A stretch of DNA of 64,000 nt, taken from the NCBI GenBank assembly GCA_013433145.1, contig CM024168.1, positions 3,658,001 to 3,722,000 of the forward strand. The letters run 5' to 3'. The notes below the pieces were generated by a model that saw only the letters and a list, made by a program, of their open reading frames with translations, did not search any database and was not told where the DNA came from. This DNA comes from Ascaris suum. Taxonomy: Eukaryota; Nematoda; Chromadorea; Rhabditida; Ascarididae. The first letter of the stretch is position 1. Each line of letters opens with the position of its first letter. Position numbers and translations under genes: made by a program. Shown one piece after another: positions 12,116 through 51,000 of the stretch.

Positions 12116-13495
12116 AGCAACCAACGCCGATATTACTCAAACCTGCTGTCAATAATCGCATGCAACAACTATAAAATGGCAGGTGTGTGTTGTATGATCA
12201 GGTAATTCTGTAATCGTTGACTGTATTTTTAATTTTTTCGGAATCTAGGTGTGCATATTTCGCTTCCAGAATTGCGTTCGGCGACCACCCACGGGTATGT
12301 ATACGTGTGTGCAAGTGCTTTCATCTGTCTACTTGTCTATCCGTCCGGCAATTTCATCTTGGAAACAACTGAAGTTAGAGCTGCGAAATTTGAGCGCTAT
12401 GCGATGATCTCATATATCATGTACCGTTGGAAATTGCTCCGTTAATTCGAAACTAAATGACATGCATCCAAAGTGACTAAAAATTTTGCGTTCGTTCCTA
12501 TTACACCGATCGCATTCTCATTTTCTAGTGGCCAGGTAACAAAGAGGCGATATTTTTGCAAATGCGGGCGGTCGAATTACCTAGAATATGAAGGCTTTAT
12601 TACACCTATTTTTTTTTCGGTCACTTGCAAAATTTTTTGTTCATCCATTCATTTCCAGTTTTGCGTCTTGCGTTCTCTCTGGACAATGCAGAGGAGAAAC
12701 AGGGGATCATTTCGTCTCACATAGGTGGTCGAGGTGAAGATCTCACATAGCTTTGGAAAGACGACTCTTTACGTGAAAGGCGAAGAACGTGAAAAAAGCG
12801 TTCTTCAATCTTCAAGCAGATGTCTATCCTTCTAGACTGGACTGACCTCATTAGTTTCGCAATGCTGTCATCAGTAAGGTCTCTCTGTGTCTGTATGTGT
12901 CCGTATGTTTTGCCGTTCAAACAAACGAGTCCACTACAAGCTGTACCAATAAAATTTTGCACAAGTAATTTGTGCTTAACGCACAATTTCAACAGAACCT
13001 CTTAACTTCCAATTGAAGACTTGTGCGTAGTAAGTTCCGGAGATGGTATTTGAACTTTTTGAAACAATGCTTGTGAGGAAATAGCAAAAATGAAATAAGC
13101 CGGCGTTATTTTGTTGTTGTTACTTCGGCCGGTCGAGCAGGAAATTCATTGCATTAAATGGCGTCGTGCATTCTTGCAAGCGGTTGGTCTATCAGATACG
13201 AAATTACAAGGAAATATTTCAGGATGCAAGTTCCATCCTCCTCTCCCCTTCAACTTTTTTATCGGTGATGTTGCGTGTATACGTGAAATATTCCGTATGC
13301 GCTGAATAAACGATCATTGCATATATACAGTGAACAAACAATAAACAGAGTAGTGAATATTATGCAGCCGTCATTTCTTTCAATAATTTTATTCACAATC
13401 AACATGTAAATAAAGAGATTCAAAGGAGAATAGAAATCTGAACAATTGTTTCGTAAAAAAGAATGGCACTGATTTATATAAGGGAATATCCTTAT

Positions 13496-13507
13496 CCCCC
13501 CCCCCCC
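13496..13507 (+). repeat. poly-C tract (12 C)
   Basis: A run of 12 C followed by TCCCTCGTCC. One of three long C runs in the window, all on the plus strand. Confidence 0.9.
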
Positions 13508-14393
13508 TCCCTCGTCCTCCTAAAATAAACTATCAAAAATTCCAAGCGGAAATTTTTTTTGCTTTTTTTTTCCAGTCGAAATTCATTTGCAACACTCAAA
13601 TGCTCGCCTTTTTTTTTCAAAAATGCTGTTTTGAAAGGTAAATATCGATTTATTATTGAAAAAATTTCTTCATTAAGAGTATTTTTGCATTGCAAAGAAA
13701 TACTATTGCAATAATGATGCAATAATATTGTAGGAATTTTATTTCTTTCTTTTTTTTCCGCCATTCAATGAATGATTTCAACGAAAATTATTCAACGTTC
13801 CGAATAGAAATTCTTCAGCTATATGCATATCGATAGTTGTTAATTAGCAATAAAATCATTTAGAAATTGAATTTCAAAGTTAAATATAAGTGCATTTTTG
13901 TAACGATTTATTTATTCACTTCAAAAATTATTGAATTGCAGCAAAAATTTTTAGAATTAAATTAGCCCTTCGTTAATAAATTTATTAAATTTATTAATTA
14001 ATTTATTATTCGTTTAAATAATATTATTTATTTATTCTACAAATTTCCTATATATTTTATATCCAATTGTTTTCAACGTTTTGCAAAGAATAATTAAGAT
14101 AATCGATTAACGCAATGAAAACAATTTTAAAATATCGATATTTAATGAAGAGATTTTATATGAGGAGAAAAAAAAAGAAATTCATTCGGATCGCAAAAGC
14201 GCTACTTTTTTCTTTAATGGATTTTTTTTAAAATGAGTGATACTGATAACTGATAACTCGGAATTATCATATAAATTGAAATAAAACGACTTTTTCGGTG
14301 AAAAATTGAAATGTTGGCAATTTTTTAATTACATTCAATTTATGACGATGTGCTTCAGTTTTTTTTTTCGCTTTTTCTCCACCTCAAATTTGT

Positions 14394-14399
14394 TTTATT
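14394..14399 (-). terminator. possible ahr-1 polyadenylation signal AATAAA
   Basis: AATAAA read on the minus strand, about 365 bases past the ahr-1 stop. It is the first perfect copy I noticed downstream; variant signals nearer the stop cannot be excluded. Confidence 0.4.
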
Positions 14400-14762
14400 G
14401 CGATTCATTCGAAAAATTCCAAAGGAATGTGTCGTGAATTGCGGTTACTATCTACTCAACATTTTCAAATTCGAATAGGCAATTTAAACGTTGCAAATTC
14501 TCAGATCTTAATCTTAACTTGTCAAGCTCACCCACTAAGAGGTCGAAGGTCAATATGCATTTCGGTTGCTCACGTTTCCAATGATAAGTCTTCCCACTAC
14601 TTCCACTCTGCCTCTACTCAACTCTCTGCCTTCAATCGTTGAATAGCGACGTGAGAAAATCATCGTCCATTCTCGACTGTAAGCCCTTTCAAGAAACCGA
14701 CAATAACAATAAACGCAATAATTGGTCTTTGATCAAGTTGCATAAATCATTTATCAATGAAA

Positions 14763-41661
<26,899 letters not shown>

Positions 41662-44600
41662 ATCTATCGGCAACGAGCAGTATCCCGATCACTAAAATCA
41701 TACAGTATCCTCTTATACAGTATCCATTACAGCCAAAAAAGTTCACTGAGGAACACTTTAGGTTTAAAGCAAATATTTCTTTCCTTTCTCACAATTCCAT
41801 TTTATTCTCAGCTAAATAGTACTCAGTATGGAGTTGTGTTCCGGTTTCATAGTGCCTAACACCGCTTTCTTCGCTTTACAACCATTTACGTGCCCAACTT
41901 TCTATCGATTTGCATTGAAAGCTTCTCTAACGTACAGATCGAAAATGTTGTTCGTATAATTTCACATGCTATCTGGGAAATAAATAAAAGCTTTAAAAGA
42001 CAGTTGCTAACGGAATAGAATACATATGTAAATATTTTCAAAAGGTGATATTTTTTTATCAGATATGTTTCATTGTTGTTCAAATGAGATGGATGATGGA
42101 GATGAGGTCTTTATTTCCACTTCCACTCAAAACAACTTATCATAAAATACAGGCTTACTCTTTTCCTCATTAATCCTTTTATCAGTTTATAAATTTTTTA
42201 GAGTTTTACAGAATAATGAGAAAATATCAGCCGTTCCGAGAAATGTGCATATTGGCATAAACTGAATTCCTCTTTATGTGAACCATTTTCATTGTGCCAC
42301 AATATGTCATGAAAGCAAATAATTGCCAAGGATGTCTTCAGTGGAGAGCGTCTTCAAACTGTTTGATCATAGTCAGAGTTTATATTATTCTTCACTAGAG
42401 AACGTGATGGTTAGAATACAAGTATCGTCGGTATATCCTAGAAGATGTTAGCGTGTTCCTTTACTAGTGGAGAAGAAGATAACGATAGCCTAAGTACGTT
42501 GTTAGCACGCAAATGTGCGCGCAATGCATTGCGTGCCATATTCGGTAATGTGCAACAATTTGTCGCCTAAATAAGCTATATGCCAAACATGCGCCCACCT
42601 TTTCGCTCTTCAGAGATAAACGGATCGCATTTGATGGAACGATCGTCGTTAGAAGAATAGTGAGGAATGTGATCCGAATGTTCCGGACGCAGAATAGCTG
42701 GCAAATCCGGAAATCGGATAATGACGTCACAAACGACTAGCGGTCCTACTGGCACGCAAATAAATTCTTGAGTGGTAATTTCGCGTTTCGTGGGGCGTGG
42801 CGATGAGCGTTTCGTGTCGCCGGAGTATCGTCGTCGCCTTAGCGATGCACATACCGCACAGCTCAGGGGCGGAGCGAGCCGGTAGCCTATTACGCCGATT
42901 GGACAGCGATCAAACTTCTTCCTTAGCTCTTCAACCATCATCACTCATTTACCATAGGATGCTTAATAAAACCCCCACGCGCTAGTGATTTTGTGTAGCT
43001 CAATGGGAAAGAATGTGTCCTAGAACAATCACAAGATTTCTGATGAAAGTAATGAATTGCAAATTTTGCAGAAATTTAAGCCATGCACGCATAAAGAGAC
43101 GCATAAAGAAGAATAGAGGAAATGATTGACCTAAGACTGGTAAGTAAATAAAGAGGCAATGATAAAATAAAGAACAATAGGAAAGACTTTAGTAACTTTC
43201 TTCTTTAGTACTTTGTAATAGATTAGACTTAGTGAATTGAATTTACAGAGCAGCAAATTGAAGACAGACGGGAGTAAGTAAAATTGCAGAAAATCGGTTA
43301 GTGCTGTTTGTGTTATAGGAATTCGCAAAGCGTAAAAAGTTAGCTAATTTATCGTTTGGGGTGAAAAAAAATAGCGAATCATAGCGAATGCATGCAAAAT
43401 GGCGAAAAATAGCGAATGCAAAATGCAGGGGATATTTATTTTAATGGGACGCTCCACTTTTTCTGCATAACTTCTATAAAACCGCTCTTTTTCTAAATCG
43501 ATTACAAATCTTCATGTGCCGATGGTTCCGAGTTCACGTCCCATCGACCTCATCGGCGGTTTTGCCACAGTGATGAATAATTCTGCGTCAACAATTCGTT
43601 TTTTTTTTCATCCAAAGCAATAATTTGAATAGCTTTATGCGCTTTTGCATCAAACACCGAAATATCTTTCGACGGAAATTAAAGTGCAGCATTCTGCTGG
43701 TTATTAACTTTTCATAAGCACATACTCGAATACACTTCGACTGCGAAAGTTGCAAAAGATAGCAGCTTTTCTGGCATATTGAATGCTTGAAAATTAGCAG
43801 CTCTCGAATCAAAAGTTTCTGCTCCGATTATTTCAGAGCTTTGTTTCTATCATACCATTGTTGTGCTGTTTGTAAATGAAATGAATTCCCTTCTCCTTCC
43901 GCTTTATCTCCGCCACCGCATGGTTCCTCCATTTGAGCTCCTCTCTGAATCTACTTTAACTTTGAAATGTCACAAGCTACATATGCCTCGGAATTTATAA
44001 ATGCTGAGGCACAATTGCTCCTCGACTGGCGACCCGTGCAAGTTGCAATCGCTTTGTCTGTTTTTGTACAAACAATGCTGAAATGAATTCTTCAGAATTT
44101 TCTATACTTCTGCTCATATTCACACGTTTATGGCCGCCGAGCAATGGAAGCTAATAACGCTAAAGAGTGACCAGATCGCATAGCATAAATCTTTGTTAGC
44201 AATGATGTTGGGTGAAACTTACCGCGGCATTTGATATTTCATTCATATGGCGCATTTTCTATCCGCTAAATTTTTTAATGAAGCATATGTCTTTCTTTGT
44301 AGAGCGTATTCAGTTTTGCAGGATGTCAAATGTTGTAAGGAATTTAAAACTGATAAATCTTACAAAAAGAAAACCCAGAAACTTGAGCGTCGTGAAATAC
44401 TACTAAATGCGATATGAACTTCCTCTTAGCTGGTATTTATATTAGCTGAGAGGAAATATTTATAAATGGGAAAATGAGATACTTATGCCTATATGATAAG
44501 CGTTTCCCGAAATTTCTATGCTGGTAGTTAAACAACGTAAATCAATGATCGTCGTAAGACCTTTCTGCAAATATGCAAAATTTGCAAATAAATATAACAT

Positions 44601-45063
44601 TTTTAAATGGCTAAATTCCATAGCTTTTTTTTTCCCTGAAAAGCGTTTCCTTCAAGGCTTCCATTGTTATGTTCCGGCGGTCTGTTGAGTGGTAACAATG
44701 GGCTCGCCATGGAAAGTTCGTTTCTCTCGAAAACCTTCTTGAAATGTTTCAACTTGATTTCGCGCTATTTTGAAGGCTATTGATTAACTTTTTGCAACAA
44801 AGAATTATCGACGATAGCGCGTCATTTAAACGATAGTTCAAACCGCATTAGCAGTGAAGCCAAAAGATTTTTAGTGCGAAAAAGAGGATAATGGAAAACT
44901 CTTTTAGAGTTTCTTTGCAACGTTTAAATTTTTTTTTAATTCTGCTAAATCTAATGCCAATGATACGGACGTCCTATTAGTTGATGGCTTCTTTAAAGAA
45001 GGAAATAGAGCACTTCTTCAGAAGTTTCACAATTGACATGCTCGTAATGATATTGTAATGCAG
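41662..45063. other. divergent intergenic region between ahr-1 and the helical-protein gene
   Basis: The two start codons face away from each other across 3.4 kb. The GC-rich block at 42.5-42.95 kb is the only strong promoter-like part. A nested inverted repeat at 43518-43557 (GCCGATG with CATCGGC, and CGATGG with CCATCG) could form alternative hairpins. The rest is AT-rich without recognisable genes. Confidence 0.6.
42500..42950 (-). promoter_or_regulatory. putative ahr-1 promoter: CRE, GC box and four XRE-like cores
   Basis: GC-rich CpG-containing block 0.85-1.3 kb upstream of the ahr-1 start codon. It has CACGCAA at 42506-42512, TTGCGTG at 42529-42535, CACGCAA at 42753-42759, GGCGTG at 42794-42799, a perfect CRE TGACGTCA at 42722-42729, and a GC box GGGGCGGAGC at 42866-42875. 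Three sites are the strong AHR/ARNT heptamer TTGCGTG in either orientation, two of them nearly back to back. The block is also open for 122 codons on the minus strand, so an unrecognised 5' exon cannot be excluded. It may serve both divergent genes. Confidence 0.5.
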
Positions 45064-48000
45064 ATGACATTCGAAAATGACCTATTGGAAAGCTCAGAGT
45101 ATAGGTCATCTATTGCAGAAAAAATTCTCCAACACGCTACTGTCGAAAAACTAGAACGCTGCCCGCAGCACTATTTGATTTCTTCACTTTGTCTCTGAGC
45201 CTTGTTAAGTGTGAAAACGAAGCCTTTGTAAAATCTAGCTATGACTTCTTATAAGGCAGTAAGCAATAATTATTTGCATAGAAACTAGGCAAAATATTTC
45301 TATGTGTCAAGGTAAGCTTCAATAAGATGTCGTAACGAAATATCTCTATCGGCAGAAGGTTCAATTAGCGCCAGGGCGCTATGCACCATTCCGAATTTCG
45401 CTGGAGATACACCTTGCCCAATATGCTTTTCAGAGCGTTCAGTCTGCACAGTCCATAGGCAACCCCTTTCTTCAGCACTACATTGACGCCTGCGTTGATA
45501 AGATATTTCTTGCAGCACAAATTACCAGGGGGAGGCACTTGTTCGCATCTTGAGGAAGGTGAATGCATTCATTTAGCGAAGGAAACACGCTATTATATGA
45601 GACATTATGCATAGATAAGTTGGACCGAATATGAAGCATTTTGCAGCGAAGAAATGTGTTTCAATGCAGAAGACGGTTCTTTTCTGATGCGTTGAGCTTC
45701 AAAATTTATTCAATGGTTACAAGGTGTGCAACATAGACACTGGTCACTTTATTGTAGCACGGAAAATTCCTTCCTACTCAAAATTTCGTTCACCAAGTAT
45801 TTCCTCGGTATTTGGTCTATGCTGCTCACACCTCCCCATTTCTCTTGATAAAGGATCTGGCGATCAGCAAAAGCGATTATTGCAATAGACAAGAAAAAAT
45901 GAAAAAAGTTTCTTGTATATTTTCTTGCATTTCTCCCATAGTCTACGCAATTATATAGCCAAAGGGAGGATTTACGGAATGAAGATTAGCGAAAGAAAAA
46001 TTTACTTATGCGCGTCTCTTTATTGGTTGTACAGTACTTGCCCACTTTGAGGTTGTTCACATGTGAGCGACTGGGCATTCCTACAGTGCACGCTAAGGAA
46101 TTAAATTTATCGTAGTTGCTTTCAGCATAAGAATCAAATTATCAAATGAATTCTGTTTTCAAATTAACGAGTGCCTAAGTGATACAGTGCTCTATTCTTG
46201 CTCTGCTTTCATATATCCCTCAAAAAAGCAGTATTCTCCTTAATACATACAACGTTTTGTCACCTGCTTTATACATATCAGCGAAAGAAGCGAAGCCATA
46301 TACTTAATATCCACGTCAGTGACACTAATAAACGCATTGAAATCACAGCTATGACTCATGTCTACGCCCAACAATCATCAAATGCGTTTAAATTCCGATA
46401 AAGGTGAAAAATAAACATTTTCGACGCTGTCTATCAGAGGAAAAGATGATGATAATTTTTTGAATTACCACTCTTATTATGATTACAATTGGTTGGCAAT
46501 TCATGCAGAACAATGGTAAATTTTGTGAGCTCGGCACATTCAAACTGCATCATACTCAGTGATCACTAAATTTTGCACAATGCTCAAAGGTACGCTAGTT
46601 ATTCAAGATCCGCAAGATAAGAGATGATAGAAATAAAATATTCCTACGCTCGTAGTGCGAAGGTTAATGGTCGGTAATGGGCTGTTTTTTTGCTATGAAG
46701 CTATCTTCTTCTTTGATTTCTGGACGACTGGTACGATCTCTGCACTTTCTACCAGGAAAACCTCCAGCTTGATGTCATGCTAAACTGTTTTACTGCATTA
46801 AGTAAGCTGTGCACTTATTGTTATTTCTTTCTTGTTCTTGCTTGCTTTGACAGGGTTGATTAAGACCTGTTGAGAACGAAATATCTTATCAGGAAGTTTT
46901 TTGATTTCAGTAGTGACAAAGAAAACGAGCTGAGCGCCCTTCTCGATGAGGCAATAAAAATTACTGCTAAGGTAAATGGTTGATAAATAAACGGGTATAA
47001 TTTATGCATATCGTCCATCCATGCACTGAATAGCAGTAATATTTGCATCTCGCTGTTATACAATGAGGATATGAAGCAGTAAGGGTGAGTGGAACTTGTT
47101 TCCTAAATGCAATAGTTAAATATTTCAGCGATTCGGTTGATTCATGTCGCATGAAAGATATCACATTTTATCCAACTTATTCCGTTTAATGGGAAAGGGT
47201 AAGGCAGGAATGGGGAAAGAGGAAGAAAGAAGGAGAAACAAAAGACAGGACTATTTCGACGTTTTATCTTTCGTGTATAATAAATGCTAATGTGAATGAA
47301 TGATAGCTAAGCAGTTACGATGATGTTCAAAGTTATTTAAACAAGAAAATGAGCAGTGAATTTGAATCTGTTGCATGCCGATTACCTTTCAAAGAAAGTT
47401 CCTCAATGCTTAAGCAGAAATTTTCCACACATCAAAATGATACATTCAAGAATGTCTATGATAATCGATACGAATATCCTAAACTGTTACCTCCAAATGT
47501 CGTAAACTGTTTTTAGCTTACAAATAAACTTCGATATTATTGCAGTCTTAGTTACCCTAAACTGTTACCTCGGAAATATTACCTCAATTGTCATTATAGA
47601 TGGCGTTGAAATACTCTGAGGATTCTTTATTGCAACAATTTGCATCGTTTTTATGAGGGTAAAATTCACGTTACATTTATATAAAATAATACGCAGTGCG
47701 GGATTCAGGCACATCAATCGACAGCGATTCGAAGGAAAAAGGAGAGACAAGTATTCGACGACTATCGCAAACTTAGCGATTCTGTTGAAAAGAGCATCAA
47801 TTCGGTTGGCTTTTCTTATGATCTTTTGCCTAATTTTTGCCTAATATACTAAGTTGCACCGCTGATACCTTTGCAAAATCGGAAAAGGGAGGGACGAGCC
47901 AAACAGTCGAAATGAGGAGAGCACAGGGAAAGCGTGAGGTCTTCCGTTCTTGAAGTAAACAAGCACCTTCCTCAAAGTAATTAAGTAAGGGATGTTTGGT

Positions 48001-51000
48001 TCGGGTATAAGCGAAATAATGGGCATGTGCGCGAAATCCGAGTGATCGAAGACAAATAAATGTTCTTCAACTGAGCGAGCAACATTTCAATATTTGGCAG
48101 TTGATGAAGAAAAAAGGCTCCTCGAAATTTTCAATAAAAGCTTACTGCTATTTCCCGAGTGCAATATTGCTTTTTTTGAAAGGTATTGAAGTTTTAAGCA
48201 GGTTTTCATTCTTAATATCGTGCTCTGGCTTCGCTGCCAACAAACTAGACGGAGAAGGATGTAAAACGAGAGGGAAGGGGTGAGGGGGTGGCAATGCTGA
48301 AAAGGGAAGAAGATGCAACATTCCGAAACTTCCAGTGCAGACCAGTGTACAAAAAAATCCTACCACAAAAATGTTTCCAGGTGTACAATAGGATTTGTGG
48401 CATACGTGATACCTTCACTGAACGCCTAAAAACGTTGGAAAATGAGATCATCGCCAAGAGTGCAATACTCACAGATAGAGCGTTGCAAACGCCGCTTAAT
48501 GACGATAGGCATATGCATCATGAACTTCGAGAAATTGAGCGCAACCTTTTTGTTCTTCAGGTATGATTTCGTTTGTGTACTATTTTAGCATTTGAAGAAG
48601 TCTCCTATATTCTTTCAAATTAAAAAAAACCCTTAAAATTTTCTCAGAAACTCATAAATTTATGGGTATTATTTCTGGTTTTACTGTTTACAATGCAATT
48701 CAATCTGGCGTAATTGATAATTACAAGTTCGTTACATGATTCAGCTTGACTTAAATAATTGACGATTTCAGCCTTATCACTATAGCTAAGAGACCCTCAT
48801 ATTCTTTGAAAGCTTATTATAAAACCCGAGACTAGTGTTTTTTGAGTTTTAATTTCAAAAGCGTATTCAGGCTGCTCGTATAGAAAGCGTTCTGTGTCAG
48901 TTGCTTAGCAGCATATCATTGCAGCGGTGCTTAGATACTTACATCATGAGCTTATGCTAAAACAACTTACTTGGCGAGTAAAACTGTCTCCCATTCAATC
49001 TCGAACGAGACAAATGGAAATAAATTGAAGAAGCCATCATTTTACAAGATCTACTTGTTACATGCGATGGCTGTAATAATCGTGGTGCCGATGCTGATTT
49101 CTCTGTACCTCAGCGAAAGATGTTGAAATGTTGCTATTTTCTGGTTCGTTCAGAATTTTTTCTGGAAGCTTTCAACAGCCTGATGCGCAGAACAAAGCGA
49201 TGGCAGTTGAAAATTTCTTCTATGTTTTTTGAAAGAGTTGTTCCAGGATGGTTTATTGAAATAAGGTCGAGTAATTCTATGCTGAAATAAGGTCGAGTGA
49301 ATTTGAGTCATTAACTGCGCCGTAGGCATCGTCCTCTCTCTGCAATAAGCTATTTATATGAGTTGCATGGACCCACTAGAGTCACGCGACTCGCTTCCGT
49401 GTGTTTTGTGCTTTCTTTTGACTTGTTTATTTGAGTTTGCAATGAAATATTCTTAGCGTGCTTTTATTGCGTTGATTTTATTTACAGTCGACAGCTCGCG
49501 AATTTCTCCGCATGACACATAAATATATCGCTGAAATGAGCATTGGAGAGATCAAAGAACAGGTGAGCGAAAAATTCGTCGCAATTTGTTTGTTTTAGGT
49601 GAAATGCATTATAGTGGCTTAACTAGATAAGTCACTTGTGTTTGAAGGCTCAAGAGGCAAATTCAGTTGTCATATGCACTGGAATTTTTATTTTCTCATA
49701 ACGTTTCAAATATCATTGTGTGTCTTTTGAATGTGCCCTATGCAAAGACAAAACGGCTCTGAAAATGAGGAATCTCCTTTGAACAAATTTGAACAAATAA
49801 CTTGAAGAATATCATATTTAGTTCTCTGAGATAAAGCTTCATAGCAACTTATCACGCACAAATCTCGATGCTGGATTCGCATGAGCATAGATTTATGTTA
49901 TATTAGATTTATGCCACATATCCTCGAAAGATTTATGCTAGATCTCATTTTGAATCACTCATAAATAATACTGTTTTATACTAATTTACAATGTTCGTTT
50001 TGGATTACTTAACTATTTCAGCAATAGTATGTGAAATAACGAATTCTCCATTCGACTGTAATCGGCGTATTTTTACTCTCATATGTTTGCCAAAGTTGAC
50101 TTGTAAACAGGTTCAAGCATATTCGAAGCATACGTCGCTTGTGAAAATATAGAGGATAACAGCAAAATGTGTTATAGTAATATTAGTGCGCCAAAAGCTT
50201 TCGTTAGAGAAGTTGATTTCACAAGTCATATCGCATTATTCATTGAATGTTCTTATATTTAATTAAAGATGATAGCGCTATTAACTAAGCTGTAAAACTA
50301 TTCATTACTTATCTAAGAATATGCTAATATGCTTTCGACGACTGAAAATGAGCATAGTCGGAAATTCAGGTCGAAGAGGCGAACGTTCATATGCAAATTA
50401 TTGAGAGATTATTAAACGAACGTCGTCTTACGTCACAACCGATCAATGGTGATGGCACATTAAGTGTAAGGTTTTTCAAGCATTTTCATAGAGCAATATG
50501 CTGCTCGTTGCTGTTCTTATTGATATCTTGCTAGATTTAAAGGCCAGCAAAAAATGTGCTATTACAAAGTTTATACCCGAACATAGACCAGGCGTATCAG
50601 AACCGGAAGGAAGCGACTACTGCGGCCAACCCTACTATTATAAACTGATGGTTCTAGCACGAATATAAAGCACAAAATTACATGATCGTAAGGAAGAAAA
50701 TTTGAGAGAAGTTTGAGATATATTGGACATCTCGATACAGTTGCCCTTGCGGTAATGTAAGTGCATTTCGCCTGATAGGTGAAGGAATAACTCTATTCAA
50801 CAATTCTGTTGATATTTTTAGGGTACATCAGCAATAACTTCTAACCCCTTGATTCAGTGGTCGGACTCATCTTTTAAATCTCATTGATGCCCTATAATTT
50901 CTATAAGACATTTTGATGTGATTTTTTAGGCGCTCGCTACTACTTGCACTACAGCATCTTTCACCATCTTAGTGCAGCTTGAAACATTGATATGTGCAAT

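Larger units (their letters stand above)
12116..14762. other. AT-rich 3' flank of ahr-1
   Basis: No gene was supported. From about 13.3 kb the sequence is very AT-rich with A and T homopolymers. A minus-strand open frame at 12717-12992 looks weakly coding in its last third but has no clear acceptor and no recognised family. Confidence 0.45.

Noticed and set aside
12717..12992. 91-codon minus-strand frame, considered as the last ahr-1 exon
   Set aside because: The real last exon, with the conserved ISEVTN tail and matching phase, is at 14763-14879.
42576..42944. 122-codon minus-strand frame upstream of ahr-1
   Set aside because: GC-rich promoter-like block where stop codons are scarce; the true ahr-1 first exon is at 41624-41661. 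A non-coding 5' exon remains possible.
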